Assembly (NCBI GenBank): GCA_016802295.1
Contig: JAESIW010000200.1
Location: 3,906,327 to 3,970,326, forward strand
Source of the DNA: Brachionus rotundiformis
Taxonomy: Eukaryota > Rotifera > Eurotatoria > Ploima > Brachionidae
Reading direction: 5' to 3'
Length of the DNA stretch: 64,000 nucleotides
Shown: one piece after another, positions 34,300 to 45,149 of the stretch
How the letters are laid out: each line of letters begins with the position of its first letter
How positions within the stretch are numbered: the first letter of the stretch is position 1
Translations under genes and position numbers: made by a program
Notes under the pieces: generated by a model
Databases searched by the model: none
Told to the model about the DNA's origin: nothing
What the model saw: the letters and a program-made list of their open reading frames with translations, nothing else

Positions 34300-34440
34300 T
34301 CGATAATGCAGCGCCACAACCTAAAACACATCATTGGCGCAGGCGCTATACTAAATATCGCCCATGTTAAATTCAACTTAACTTGTGTTGCATGCGCCAA
34401 AGCCGTATTTCGGGTTGTGGCGATGCACTATATCCAGGGT
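34300..34440. repeat. Small element with imperfect terminal inverted repeats
   Basis: GCAGCGCCACAACC (about 34308-34321) is mirrored by GGTTGTGGCGATGC (about 34415-34428), with weaker similarity outwards. The enclosed 90 bp is unusually G/C-rich for the region (CATTGGCGCAGGCGC, CATGCGCCAAAGCCG). It may be a MITE or the end of a larger DNA transposon. Confidence 0.45.
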
Positions 34441-34850
34441 CTTGAGAATGGTGCTGTATGATTTAAAAAGAAAATATAAAAATAATTCAACACAATATTT
34501 TTTTATTTTATATTTGGTGCAGCATTAAAAATTAAAAATAAAAAAGAATTTAAAATTAAAAAAAATAAGATTTTAATAAAAAAGAAATTGAACTCGGTTT
34601 GTGATGCGGCTTCATTCGTAAAAAAATTGCTATTTATAATTTAAATAAAAAAACGACTCCAAAAATAGACTTATTATATTATTATTTTATAGAACTCAGA
34701 AAGAAAGAATTAATAAAAAAGAATAAGAAATGAACTATTTAATCAGTGTTTTTTTTTGTTTTTAGAGCCTTTTGGTCTTCCATGTCTCTTTACTTGACCA
34801 TTATTTGTAATATTATTTCCTTGCTGCGTTAATGCATTTTTTTCTTGAAG
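34441..34850. other. AT-rich, no gene seen
   Basis: A/T-rich interval. A short Lys/Gly/Arg-type reading near 34765-34790 may be the last exon end of the adjacent pogo-like remnant, but this cannot be supported. Confidence 0.3.
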
Positions 34851-35600
34851 TTAATTTGAATTCAATTGAACAGGCGCACAAATAAATTGGGGTATCGACA
34901 CTGGTATATTTTGACTATGTATCATTACAGATGATTGTGAATTTGAAATAATTGGTATGTTATTAGCTTGAGATAGAACTGGAAAGCTGTAAATTTGGCC
35001 TGGCTCATGTTGTCTTAAATTCAAGTTATGGTTACGGGTCGAAACTGGACTATTCCCTGACACATCTAATCTGCCTTGTGATGGCCTGATCGCCATGACT
35101 AAATTGCTAGCAGGTGTTGCATTTTTACTTGACAATGAAGTCCTAGCTGATGATGCATTACTATCTGATGATGTATTACCAGGTGATGATGTAGTGGTGG
35201 GCGATGGAGTGTTTGAGTTATCCGATGAATTTGATGACTCCTCACCTCCATCGTCGAACAAATCCTGGTCGTCATCAACAAAATTTGTTGCTTCTTCAAC
35301 AAAATCATTAATTAAGACATTATTTTTAATAATGTGATCCAAAGCTGAATGCAACTGATATTGGCTTGTGATTCCACAATAATCAAAGCTTGCTCGTAAC
35401 AAATCGCTATCAAAATTTCTCCTTATTTCAGACAGCCATGTAATAAATTTTACATAACCTGGTGATTTTGTATTACCAAATCGTGTATATGTTTTCTCTT
35501 CATTCATAAACCAATCATTCCAACACTCGTGGTACTCAGATATAATCTTTGAAAACCAGCACACGTCAGCAGGTTGTAACAAATTCAAAAATGGAAACTG
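34851..35600 (-). pseudogene. C-terminal fragment of a pogo/Tigger-type DDE transposase
   Basis: Minus-strand reading enters without an ATG at about 35600 (FPFLNLLQPADVCWFSKI) and continues with SEYHECWNDWFMN, YTRFGNTKSPGYVKFITWLS and LLRASFDYCGIT. In pogo/Tigger proteins this follows the last catalytic acidic residue (LQPxDVxxF...Y..W..W). A long Ser/Thr/Asn-rich tail follows to the stop at 34851. The catalytic core is absent. A domesticated tail exon is possible but unsupported. Confidence 0.55.
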
Positions 35601-35794
35601 AAACTAACAACATTGAAAATGGTGATGAATTTCAATCAGACGATCCAACATATTTAAATACTTCCAATACAAGCTCATCCCAAGATTCCAACGATCCCAA
35701 GGCTTTTTTACCGAGTGCCAAAAGGTTTACTTCGAAATTCAATTTCGTTAGAAAATCTGTTTTTAACATGGATGAAATGGATGAAAGCCATTAA
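35592..35794 (+). CDS. Short acidic ORF facing the pogo-like fragment
   Basis: 67 codons from an ATG at 35592: METETNNIENGDEFQSDD, a Ser-rich stretch, then KAFLPSAKRFTSKFNF and VFNMDEMDESH. The NMDE block recalls the NMDET sequence before the first catalytic Asp of Tigger/pogo transposases. It could be the 5' part of the same element in inverted orientation. Evidence is weak. Confidence 0.25.
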
Positions 35795-35799
35795 AGTTC

Positions 35800-36157
35800 C
35801 TTTTATAATACCAAAAATCTTGTACAAATATTTTTAAGATGATGAATCTTAATGAGAAAATATATCGCTAAAATTATTTAGTAATATTATTATAGATTGG
35901 CAGGCTTCATTTTATAGATTCAATGACTAAATAAAAATATTGTTTAAATTTTGTATGAAATTTGATTTTAAATTCAATCAAATGATTTTAATTAATTTTT
36001 AAAAAGAACATTAAAATTGAATGGATTAAATTTTGCGTGTTTAATATATGTTGAGAAATTATATTTTTTAAAATTGATTTTTAACTTTAATTTTCTATTT
36101 ATTAAACTAAAAAATCAATTTAAATTGAATTATGAATTGAACTGAATTAGAAACAAA
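35800..36157. other. AT-rich, no gene seen
   Basis: Nothing recognised. It leads into the RASSF-like gene fragment. Confidence 0.4.
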
Positions 36158-36300
36158 AATTGAAGTCTTTCTACTCAACAAATTTTGCAAATAATTTAAT
36201 TTTGAATTTTTTTTGTAAATTAATTCATCGAGTTCATTGGGTTTAATAATTATATCTTTTAACTCTTGATAATGATTGTTTATGACATTTTATTGTTTAT
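36158..36300 (-). pseudogene. Decayed fragment of the RA/RASSF-like gene
   Basis: About 40 codons match the C-terminal part of the gene at 49709-50260: QELKDIII, NELDELIYKKNSKLNYLQNL and SRKTSI compare with QELKDMIS, NELDELIYKKNSKLNHLQNM and SRKTSI. Frame is kept over this short block but ends on both sides. No start or other exon is present. Confidence 0.8.
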
Positions 36301-38792
36301 AATTGTCTGATTCACAAGTACAAGATTACAAAGAGATCAGAGCAAGTCAGGACAATCAAATAGTTACGGAACTTTTGTAAAATTTTCAATCTAAAAAATA
36401 GTTCAATTTTTTCAGAGAAATTGTATGAAAAAACTAAATTTTGATTTAATTTCGATAAAAGAATTTAATTCTGTCTTATTTATTGTTTGGTAATTTTTTA
36501 AATTAATAATTATTTAATACTTTTTGACTAATCTAATCTGAAAAACTAAACCTCTAATACTTAAGCTCTTTTAAATACACTGATGTGGTCGGCCAACAGA
36601 TAAATAAAAAAAATATTGTTATAATGATCCTCCAAGGTTTGAATTCTTGGCTCCTAAGTCGAAATAAAGAAAAGAAAACTTGAATGATTTTAACTATACA
36701 AGAAAAAAAATTTATTTAGAATGATTTCAAACACTTGTCTTTAAAGTCTATTTTTTTTAATATCGCCTTGGGGGCGTTCATTGAAATAAATAAATAAACT
36801 TCAATATTCTCAAATTACATGTTGTTCATTTGACATTCGAATTCGTGAACGATCTTTTTCCAAAAAGCCGAACTAACAAGAACTCAAAGGCTATTATTTC
36901 CAGGTGTGCGTAAATTTTATTAATTATTATTTTTCAAAAATTTATTTGATATTGAGTTCAAAAAACTTAAATTTGATTTTAATATTTCTGGATGTGTTTA
37001 GAATAATAATAGAATTAAATTAATGGCCATTGATTTTGAGTAAAATATTGAATTTTTCTGACAAAAAAAACCTTAATTGAAAATTATGATTAAAAAAATA
37101 TAAAATAATTTTAATCTTGTAATTAATTATTATTAATTATTATTAATTAATTATTAATCTCTTTTAATCCGTCAAGGAGAAACTTTGGGAACTTTTCTTG
37201 CGCTCATTTATGTTGGAACAAGCCAATATCTATATGTCTAAGGATAGAGAAGACGATTTTCTTTAAGGGAAAAATAGTTGGCAAAATTTAGCGTGCGTCG
37301 GCAGCTCACTCCGTATGTTTTCCCGCGGCCAACCTTTTTCGGCAGTCGCCAAAAACTTTTTTCGACTGGAGGATCCTAGGGAGGTCAAATGGGGTATTTT
37401 TGGATAGATCTCGACGAGACAAGAAAAATGATACCCAAATGAAAATATTCTAGCTAAGGGATTTTGAGAAAAAAACCCCCACTTAATAGCTATGCGACCG
37501 CTATTATATTTGGCTATCTTATCGACTCTATTTGTACAGTTTTGTTCAAAAGCAAAAATTGAGCCGGAATTTAGTATTTTTAGGAGGTTTGAAAATTATT
37601 AATTTTAAAATAAGGGACATCTTCTTAATCTTTAGGGCACACCTCTGCGAGCCATAGGCGAGCACCATTTAAGCAGCGAAGCTGCATCTTTTTTCAAAGT
37701 AAAATATAAAAACCTTTGCTTAATAATCTTATGAGTGATAAAGGAAATATTTTAAAATATTCGAAGATTGTTAAAACTTTTCAAGTTTACCATTAACTCT
37801 TTACCAATTAATAAAAATTAAAATATTTGAACAACTTAATTTAAATCAAGACTTACTATACGGGCATCACAAAAGTCATAATACTAAATTTCTATTTAAA
37901 TTAATGAAAATGTCTCTTATCTTTACTGTCATAAGTATAAATATGGGTGTAATTAATCGTTTTTTCAAAATTTGGATTAAAAATAAAACCAATTTGAATT
38001 AATCTAAAGACTTAACTATTAACTCTTCTCATTTTTAATTAAAAAATGGGATTTTTTCAATTTCAAGTAAGATTGAGTTATTATCAAGTAAAAAAATATA
38101 AAATTTCATAAATTAAGAGTTAGGGAGGGCCTTGGGTCCGACCAAGAGAGTCTGGTTTTACAAATAAATTGCTAATTTTGTTTTATTGATAAAAAATAAA
38201 ATAATTGAGAAAAAAAAGGAGTATAACTTTTACGTCAAATTCTTTGGACATTTCCGTACCAAAACTACTGGTCTCCCATGACCGAACGATACCGAAGCCG
38301 TTTCAGTTACCTCCTAATGATTAAAAAATGAAAATGGTGTTGCATTGCTGTCGGACGAAGAAGATTTTTGATTGTCCAAAGAACATCGTTGTAAACTGGT
38401 CAAATTTATCTGTGTACCGGAAAAAATTAAGATTTAAATTAAAATTTATACAGAAGATTTGAGGATTTTTTTAACATAAAACTGTACCGAGAAAAAATAT
38501 AATTTGAGGTACAAGTTGAAAATTTTTTGGCTGATCGGTTCTTGACCACGAGTCGGTTAAGTTTTACTAAATAATAGAAATAAAAAGTTTTAGATTCGCC
38601 GTCAGGTAGTTAAAATTAAAAGAGTCGAAGCATTACCAAGAGGGAAGCTAGTTTTAAGGTGGTGTGCAGCATCCTGAAAAAATGAACAATACCTGATTGT
38701 TGCTGAATTAGATAAATCAAGAGGAAAATAAAAAAAAAATTATATAACTAAGAAACTTAATATATATAAGATACTATATATTCAAAGATATT
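36301..38792. other. Repeat-like AT-rich interval
   Basis: 36845-36965 matches about 52595-52715 (shared AAAGCCGAA-TAACAAGAA and a following TTATTATTTTT block). 37170-37500 and 37620-37690 are less AT-rich and have odd phrases (GTCGGCAGCTCACTCC, TTTCCCGCGGCCAACC) but no frame. 38100-38680 likewise. No gene is supported. Confidence 0.4.
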
Positions 38793-38995
38793 AACCAGAT
38801 TTTGAAAAGCATTTCCATCAAACAAAAAAATATAGTAATATAATCATTATCATAAAATGAACATAGAGAGAAGAATCGGACTGTTGATGTGAAAGAGAAA
38901 AAATAATAAAATAATTTGAGGATTGTTAATAATGATTTATTTGAGTAAAAATTTTATGATCTAAAAGGATTTTTTTTGTAATGAAACGAGGATAT

Positions 38996-39901
38996 TTAGA
39001 AAGAAGGCAAAGAACCGAAACCAGCTGAGGCACCACATGGTGAAGGAGCTGGACATGGAGCTGGGCATGGTGGTGGACATGGTGGTGGAACTGGGACTGG
39101 AACTGGTACTGGTTGTGGAACTGGAGTTGGTACTGGAACTCTTTGTGGAACTGGTACTGGAGTTGGAATTTTAAATGGTTGTGGCACTGGTTGTGGTACT
39201 GGATATTTGTGTGGAACTGGTACTCTAACTGGAACTGGGAATTTTTCTGGTACTAGAAATGAAAAGTAATATTATTGATAGAAATAAAATTCTCAAGTAG
39301 AGAATAAAATAAATTACCTGGATATGGTTTTGGTACTGGAACTCTGTATGGAACATCTACGTGTTCAACAACTGGGTATGGTTGTGGAACTGGGATTCTG
39401 ATTGGTACTCTGACTGGTACTGGAGTTGGGACTGGTGTTTGTACTGGACATGGTTGAGGAACTGGTACTCTAATTGGTACTTGAACAGTTTGAGCTTGTG
39501 GAACTGGCTCGTGTACAGTGAGTTGAACTGGTACTGGTACTTTTACTGGTACTTTGAATGGTACTGGTACTGGGCATGGTTGAGGAACTGGTACTGGAGT
39601 TGGAACAGGGCATGGTCTTGGTACTGGTACTCTAATTGGTGTTGGTACTGGTTGTGGGACTGGAGTTGGGATTGGTTGTGGAACGTGACGTGGGATTCTA
39701 ACTGGAACTGGTACAGGTTGTGGAACTGGAACTGGTACTGGTACTGGTTGTGGTGGTGGAGGAGGAGGTGGTGGTGGACAGCATGAACCGCATGAAGAAC
39801 CAGCAGTTGATGATAAGTCGAATGAACCTTGAATTAAATGAATGTTTTTTCAAAATAATTTTCAAAAGTTTGCTGATGTTACCGAAAGCACCGAAGCTCA
39901 T
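38996..39901 (-). CDS. Gene B3: alternating-proline protein, 3 exons
   Basis: Minus-strand exons 39901-39883, 39827-39318 and 39252-38996. Same gene structure as B2. Among visible differences, the tail reads GFGSLPSF (Ala to Pro) and a VKIP becomes FKIP. Frame and splice sites are intact. Predicted product 261 residues, function unknown. Confidence 0.8.
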
Positions 39902-41843
39902 TTTTTGGCAATAGTTGGTTTGATTAGTTTTTTTGAAATTGTATGAATGATGATAATTTTTCTCAAACAATTCTCCCATTTTTATATTATTCCATTTTCA
40001 TGCTTGGTCTCCGCTTTGATTATAAAAAATTATAATTACTTAAATTTTGTTTAATTTGATCTTTTGTTACACATTTGTTACACAATTTCTTAGAATCAAT
40101 ATCGACTTGTTAGATTGGTTTAAAAAGATGGCAAACATCAAGCCATATTTGCCAATAATTGATTAAATTATATGATTGAATAGAAAACAAAAAAAAAAGT
40201 ATTTTAATTTATTTATCTTAATTTTACAATTCAAACAAATAATTAATAATTGTTTAAATTTTTATTTTCTAAATGTGATTTGTTGAATAAAGTCCGATTT
40301 TTCGAATATCAAATTTAATAAAAATTCTTATCAAATAAGCATTCATTTAGACATTTAGCTATTATCTACTTCGAAACACGTAAACTCTCACTTGGAACGC
40401 TTTTTTTCTTTCTGCTGTACCGTAATTTTTCCTTTAAAATTAAAAATTGCAATAATTTTTTATCAAAATAATAAAATCTTGTTTTATTTATAAAATATCA
40501 ATTACAAACTTGAGAAAACAATTATCATCACTTATGAAATCATTCATTCGCAAATAATAAAAACAATTTAATTGCTTCCCAAAAATACTTTTTTTCAATC
40601 ACTTCCTTATTTATATTAAAAATTTACAATGGAGACATGAAAGTTAATTTTAAATTATTTCAAAATAAAATTCTTAAAAATCAAAAATCAAGTTAAAATT
40701 ATATTATATTTTAAAACAAAATAAATTTGTAAGACTATTTTAATCCCTTTTAGAAATCTGTTAACTCAAAAGCCTTCTTTTTCTATTGAGAGAATATATG
40801 GAGCATTTTCAAAATTAAAATCTATTTTAAACCAGGAATCATCTTTTAGCAAGTTTAATTCATAATAAACAAAATAAAATTATTTATTCTTAATCAATGA
40901 TCTTTTAAGACAATTTAAATCTTTGAAAGAAAGGATCTTATATTCATATTAAATTTTTTACTTGATTCAAGCAATAAAATATCTTTGTTGACGAAAAAAA
41001 ATTGATTTAAAGGAAAATTAATTTTTTTTTAAAATTGGATATTAATTTTTTTAATTTGATTGATCATTGTAAAAGAGAAAAAGATCACAAGATTTATTTA
41101 TTTAAAAATTATTTCTTTCAAAACAAAATGAATTAGCATTCTTCAGCACTTATCAGTAAAAAAATTTATTTTAATGAAAATTTAGAAATGACATTTTTAT
41201 CAATCTCAAATAAGTTATCAATTATTTAGCTCGTTTTTTTTCTCCCAATTAAATATACAATTTAATTTTTGATTTTTAAATAACTTGATTTTAGAAAGCA
41301 TCACAGATTGTCTTTCTTTACCAAATTTTAAATGTTTTAACAATTCTGTTAAATCAAAACCCCTATAGTTTATTTTATTGAGTCAATCACTGGAATATTT
41401 TGTTTCTAAAAACAAATAAATCTAGAGGAAAATTAATTTTTTGTAAAATTAATATCTAATTTTATAAAATTTTAATTTCATTTAATTTAATTGATCTTTT
41501 ATCAAAACGATATTCTAAGAAACAAATGTATTGAGGATATTTTGTTGAAGAAAAAAATCCACCTTTCTAAAAAATAAAATATCATTAGTTATGAATATAA
41601 GAGATATTTCATGGAAATATTCCACAATTGAAAATATTGAATAAGTTTAAAATTATGGAATACTCATTTTGTGAAAGTAGATAAACAATTGATTACTTTA
41701 ATTTGAAATATTATGGCAAACATTAATTGAAGCATGACTGCTTTTAGTTATAAATAAGATTGCACTAAGTCGAAAGAAATCATCCAAAATCGAATAACGA
41801 TTCAGAATACAAAAAAAATAACTATCTGTCCAAACTAACTAAA
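39902..41843. promoter_or_regulatory. Shared upstream region of divergent genes B3 and A3
   Basis: Direct copy of 26904-28845, with TATA boxes at 39979-39986 (minus strand, B3) and 41749-41756 (A3). It has no coding content yet is as well preserved as the genes. Confidence 0.65.
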
Positions 41844-42779
41844 ATGTCATTCTTGGGTTCATCATTTTCATCCGGAGCCGGATTTTCAACTCCAATTTCT
41901 TTGCCATCATTGGATTCATCATGTGGTTCATGTGCACGTAAATCAACTATTTTATAAACTCAATTAGCAAGTAAAATTTCTCTTTTATTTAGCTCCACCA
42001 CCACCACCATGTCCAGCTCCATGCCCACCACCACCATGCAAAGTTCCAGTACCAGTTCCTCAACCAGTACCAACTCCAGTACCAGTACCACAACACGTAA
42101 CTGTAAGAAATAAAAAAGAAATTGTTGAGATAGAAAAAAAAATATATTAAAAAAAAAATGAAAGGTACCAGTACCAACTCCATGCCCAAGACCAGTACCA
42201 GTACCAGTTCCACAACCATGTCCAGTTCCAGTCTCAATCCCACAAAGAGTTCCAGTTCCAGCTCCATTCAAAATCCCAGTCCCAACTCCAGTACCACAAC
42301 AAGTTCAAATTCCACAACCAGTTCCACAAATCAACCGTGTCCAAGTTCCATTGCCATATCAAGTACCACAACCTGTAGCTGTTCAAACCCCAGTTAGAAT
42401 CCCAGTTAGAGTACCAGTTCCACAACCATACCCAGTACCACAACCAGTTCCACAACCATGCCCAGTACGCATTCCAATCAGAATCAGAATCCCAAGACCA
42501 AGACCAGTCCCAGTCGAAGTACCAATCCCAGTCAGAACTCCACAACCATGTCCAACTCCATTGCCTTGCCCAGTTCCTCAACCATGCCCAGTACCAGTAC
42601 CACAACCAGTCCCACAACCATGTCCACAACCTGTTCCAGTTCCTCAACCAGTACCATGCCCACAACCAGTACCAGTACCAACCCCTGTCCCAGTTCAAAC
42701 CTGCCCACCACCACCACCACCATGCCCAGCTCCATGTCCAGCTCCTTCACCATGCGGTTCTGGTTCATTGAACTTTTAA
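41844..42779 (+). CDS. Gene A3: alternating-proline protein, 3 exons
   Basis: Exons 41844-41937, 41993-42102 and 42165-42779, with intact GT-AG introns. Predicted product 272 residues, with the same architecture as A1 and A2. Its 3' flank (TAATAAATAATTAAAATATA) is closer to the A1 flank than to the A2 flank. It lies upstream of, and faces tail-to-tail, the intact sulfotransferase gene. Confidence 0.8.
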
Positions 42780-42860
42780 ATTTATTTTACACAAAAAAAA
42801 ATTACTTACACAAATCCAAATCCTTTATCACTCAAATATTTTTCCTTTAATAAATAATTA

Positions 42861-43176
42861 AAATATAATTACTTTGTATTTTTTTTGTCCAAAAATTCAT
42901 CATCATCCTCATTGATAACAAGTATTTAATTTAAAATTTTCCTTTTTTAATTGTATAAAAATACTAGGAATTGACACTTGTGTTGTCATAGACTGGGCTA
43001 ATCTAAAAAACCATATTATTTTTAGTTTCAAGATTGTCAAAAATTAAAATTTTTTAGTTTTTGAGAAATTATATAATAAATTTAAAAAATATATTCTTTG
43101 ATTAGTAACTTTTTATTTTGTTACAAATTAAAAAGCTTTTGACAACATTAAAAAATAATTTATTTCCTTGAAAAAA
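42861..43176. other. Intergenic, A3 to sulfotransferase 3' ends
   Basis: AT-rich DNA. From about 43075 onward it is shared with the decayed copy at 31740. Confidence 0.5.
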
Positions 43177-44193
43177 TTAAATAATTTGGTGTATTTTGAG
43201 CCTTTCAAAAAAAAGCTGCTCACCAAATTTATAAAGTTCTAAATCTAAGCGATTATGTTGTTTTATTTGTTTTAAAATGAATTTTAATTCTTCTTTTGTA
43301 TATATTTTGTCTATCTTTTCATCCAAAAATGAATCCGCAAATACACTTTTCTTATTTTCTAAATCATCTATGAAATAAAGTTTTTTGCTGTAAATTTTTT
43401 CGAACAATTTTTGAGAATAATATTGGTATTCAGTAAGACCAAAAAATTCAATTTGTTTCAAATTTTCTTTTGCCTCAGCCAATATTTGCTGATCAGACTT
43501 GTTGTCACATTCATAGGTTCTATTCGAAAGCATCCATGTCTGTCTATTAATAGCCAAATTGGTCTCACATGCAATAAACTCTTCAAGAGTTGGTCGCCAC
43601 AGGCTCGCGTTTTTGAAGCATTTTTTATATTTGATAAACAAACAAGTGTTCTGGTCACTTGAATGAATCCAAGGAGCACCACGAACCAACTGTTTCCACT
43701 CGCTTATATACCTTTTGATCGGATTACGCAGAAAAGTGAAAAAATGAAATTCTTTTTCCTTATAAATATTTGGCAAGCAGGTTTTATACCTTGTGAGGCT
43801 TGGGTGCACACCACAGTCAACTTTAAGGTCTTCGTGTTTATGGAGCCATTTATTCGAATTAAATGTTGAAAAATTAAACAAATTAATGCATTTGAATTCT
43901 TCTTTGTAGCCGTTTCTTGTTTTTGTATAATCTGAAAATGACCGGCACAATTTTTTTGTTTCATGATAGACCAAGTTTTTTCGCAGAAAGACTTTAAAAT
44001 TTTCACCACTTGTTTTTTGTATGTGCAAAAAAACAAGAACATTTTTGTCAATATCAAAATTTAAAAACTTGATATTATCAAGATTGTCAGTATTTTTTTC
44101 GAAATTTTTTATCAAAAAAAATAAACTTAAACTAATTATAAGAATTAAAAACAATCTTTTTCTTTTCACAAAAAATAAAACTCTCAAAAACAT
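43177..44193 (-). CDS. Heparan sulfate 6-O-sulfotransferase-like protein
   Basis: 338 residues, intronless. Expected to be a Golgi type II membrane enzyme transferring sulfate from PAPS to a glycan, most like HS6ST. A short basic N-terminus and one membrane anchor (LFLILIISLSLFFLI, about residues 13-28) precede the domain. The 5'-phosphosulfate loop is HIQKTSGENF (about 57; HS6STs usually have a second Gly, HIQKTGG). The 3'-phosphate segment is LRNPIKRYISEWKQLVRG (about 154), followed by APWIH. EFIACETNLAINRQTWML resembles the HS6ST NLANNRQ-x-x-ML block. It is shorter than vertebrate HS6STs (about 400 residues). The G-to-S change in the PAPS loop could affect activity. A truncated copy lies at 31740-33395. 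Confidence 0.82.
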   Translation of the reverse strand: MFLRVLFFVKRKRLFLILIISLSLFFLIKNFEKNTDNLDNIKFLNFDIDKNVLVFLHIQKTSGENFKVFLRKNLVYHETKKLCRSFSDYTKTRNGYKEEFKCINLFNFSTFNSNKWLHKHEDLKVDCGVHPSLTRYKTCLPNIYKEKEFHFFTFLRNPIKRYISEWKQLVRGAPWIHSSDQNTCLFIKYKKCFKNASLWRPTLEEFIACETNLAINRQTWMLSNRTYECDNKSDQQILAEAKENLKQIEFFGLTEYQYYSQKLFEKIYSKKLYFIDDLENKKSVFADSFLDEKIDKIYTKEELKFILKQIKQHNRLDLELYKFGEQLFFERLKIHQII

Positions 44194-44674
44194 GTTAAAA
44201 AATTATTATTATTTTTATCTATTAAAAATTGTAGTGAATAATTAATTTGGCCATTGATAATTAATTTTCTTTTAATTTTAAAAATAGTTTAGGAAGTTCT
44301 TTGGCTGATATTTAATAGTGTAAATTCATTCTCAAATTGGATTTTGCCAATCTGTTATTGTCTTTATTTTGTGCAAAAGAAAATCTAAGATCTTTCCTTC
44401 AAGTAAGAACACATAAAACTTATTTAAGAGATCTATTGTAAGTTTTAAAAACACATGTATCTCATTGAAAAAATTGTAAAATTGGTTTATTGACAAGAAA
44501 AATTTAACTTTTTTTAATGTTTTAAAAAAAATGAGTCGAGTTAATTCTGGTCAATTTTTATTTAAAGAGAATATTTTTTGTTTTATTTAGATTTGAAAAT
44601 GAATATTAAAAAAACGTCAGCTTAGTAATATTTTTAATTATTATATTCAAAAAAATTACAAATAAGATTAAAAG
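44194..44674. other. AT-rich upstream region of the sulfotransferase
   Basis: No ORF or repeat is recognised. It probably contains the minus-strand promoter. Confidence 0.4.
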
Positions 44675-44905
44675 ATGTTTTCTAGCATTATGCTGTTTTT
44701 AATGGAATTATCATTTTTTATCTGCAAAACGCTTCAAAGATCTTTTAAAAGCATAATTATTTATTGTTTTATTTTTTATGGTCTTTATGGTATAGCTAAA
44801 ATGATAGTGTATTTCTTAATGCTAGAAAGTCCTGCTGATTATTTAAAAAAATTCGAAATTTTAATAAAAGAAAAAATAGGAAAAATCTATTTAAAATACG
44901 ATTAA
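44675..44905 (+). CDS. Hypothetical small membrane protein, 76 residues
   Basis: ATG-started ORF: hydrophobic N-terminus (MFSSIMLFLMELSFFI), a basic link (LQRSFKS), a second hydrophobic stretch (IIIYCFIFYGLYGIAKMIVYF) and a charged end (PADYLKKFEILIKEKIGK). Two membrane segments with a cytosolic helix are plausible. A fragment of its middle (about 44727-44820) is repeated at 45836-45935. No family is recognised; in DNA this AT-rich, chance is not excluded. Confidence 0.3.
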   Translation: MFSSIMLFLMELSFFICKTLQRSFKSIIIYCFIFYGLYGIAKMIVYFLMLESPADYLKKFEILIKEKIGKIYLKYD

Positions 44906-45149
44906 AAAATTTAAGCATTACAAGTTGATTTTAAGTCTCTTTGAGTAGTTTTTGATAATTTTATTTATATTTTTTTAACAAAAATTTAAAGATTAGTATT
45001 TATTAGTAAGATTAGTATTCTGTTTATTGAATTTACTATTTAGTTTTAAATTTTTTACCTTCTAGTTTAATAAAGATTTTAAATATCTTTCGGTTAATAT
45101 TTCATCAATAGACAATGGATATGAAAGTATAAATGGAAAAATAAAGCTC

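Larger units (their letters stand above)
38793..42860. repeat. Third A/B block, direct copy of 25795-29860
   Basis: Every exon boundary of B3 and A3 sits exactly 12,998 bp beyond that of B2 and A2, so no net indel separates the two blocks over about 4 kb. Homology starts abruptly near ACCAGATTTTGAAAAGC (38793) and ends at TAATAAATA (about 42860). Confidence 0.92.

Noticed and set aside
10990..42779. A/B proline repeats as a non-coding minisatellite array
   Set aside because: Each copy keeps ATG, GT-AG introns in matching phases, a non-repetitive leader and tail, and a stop; changes between copies keep the frame.
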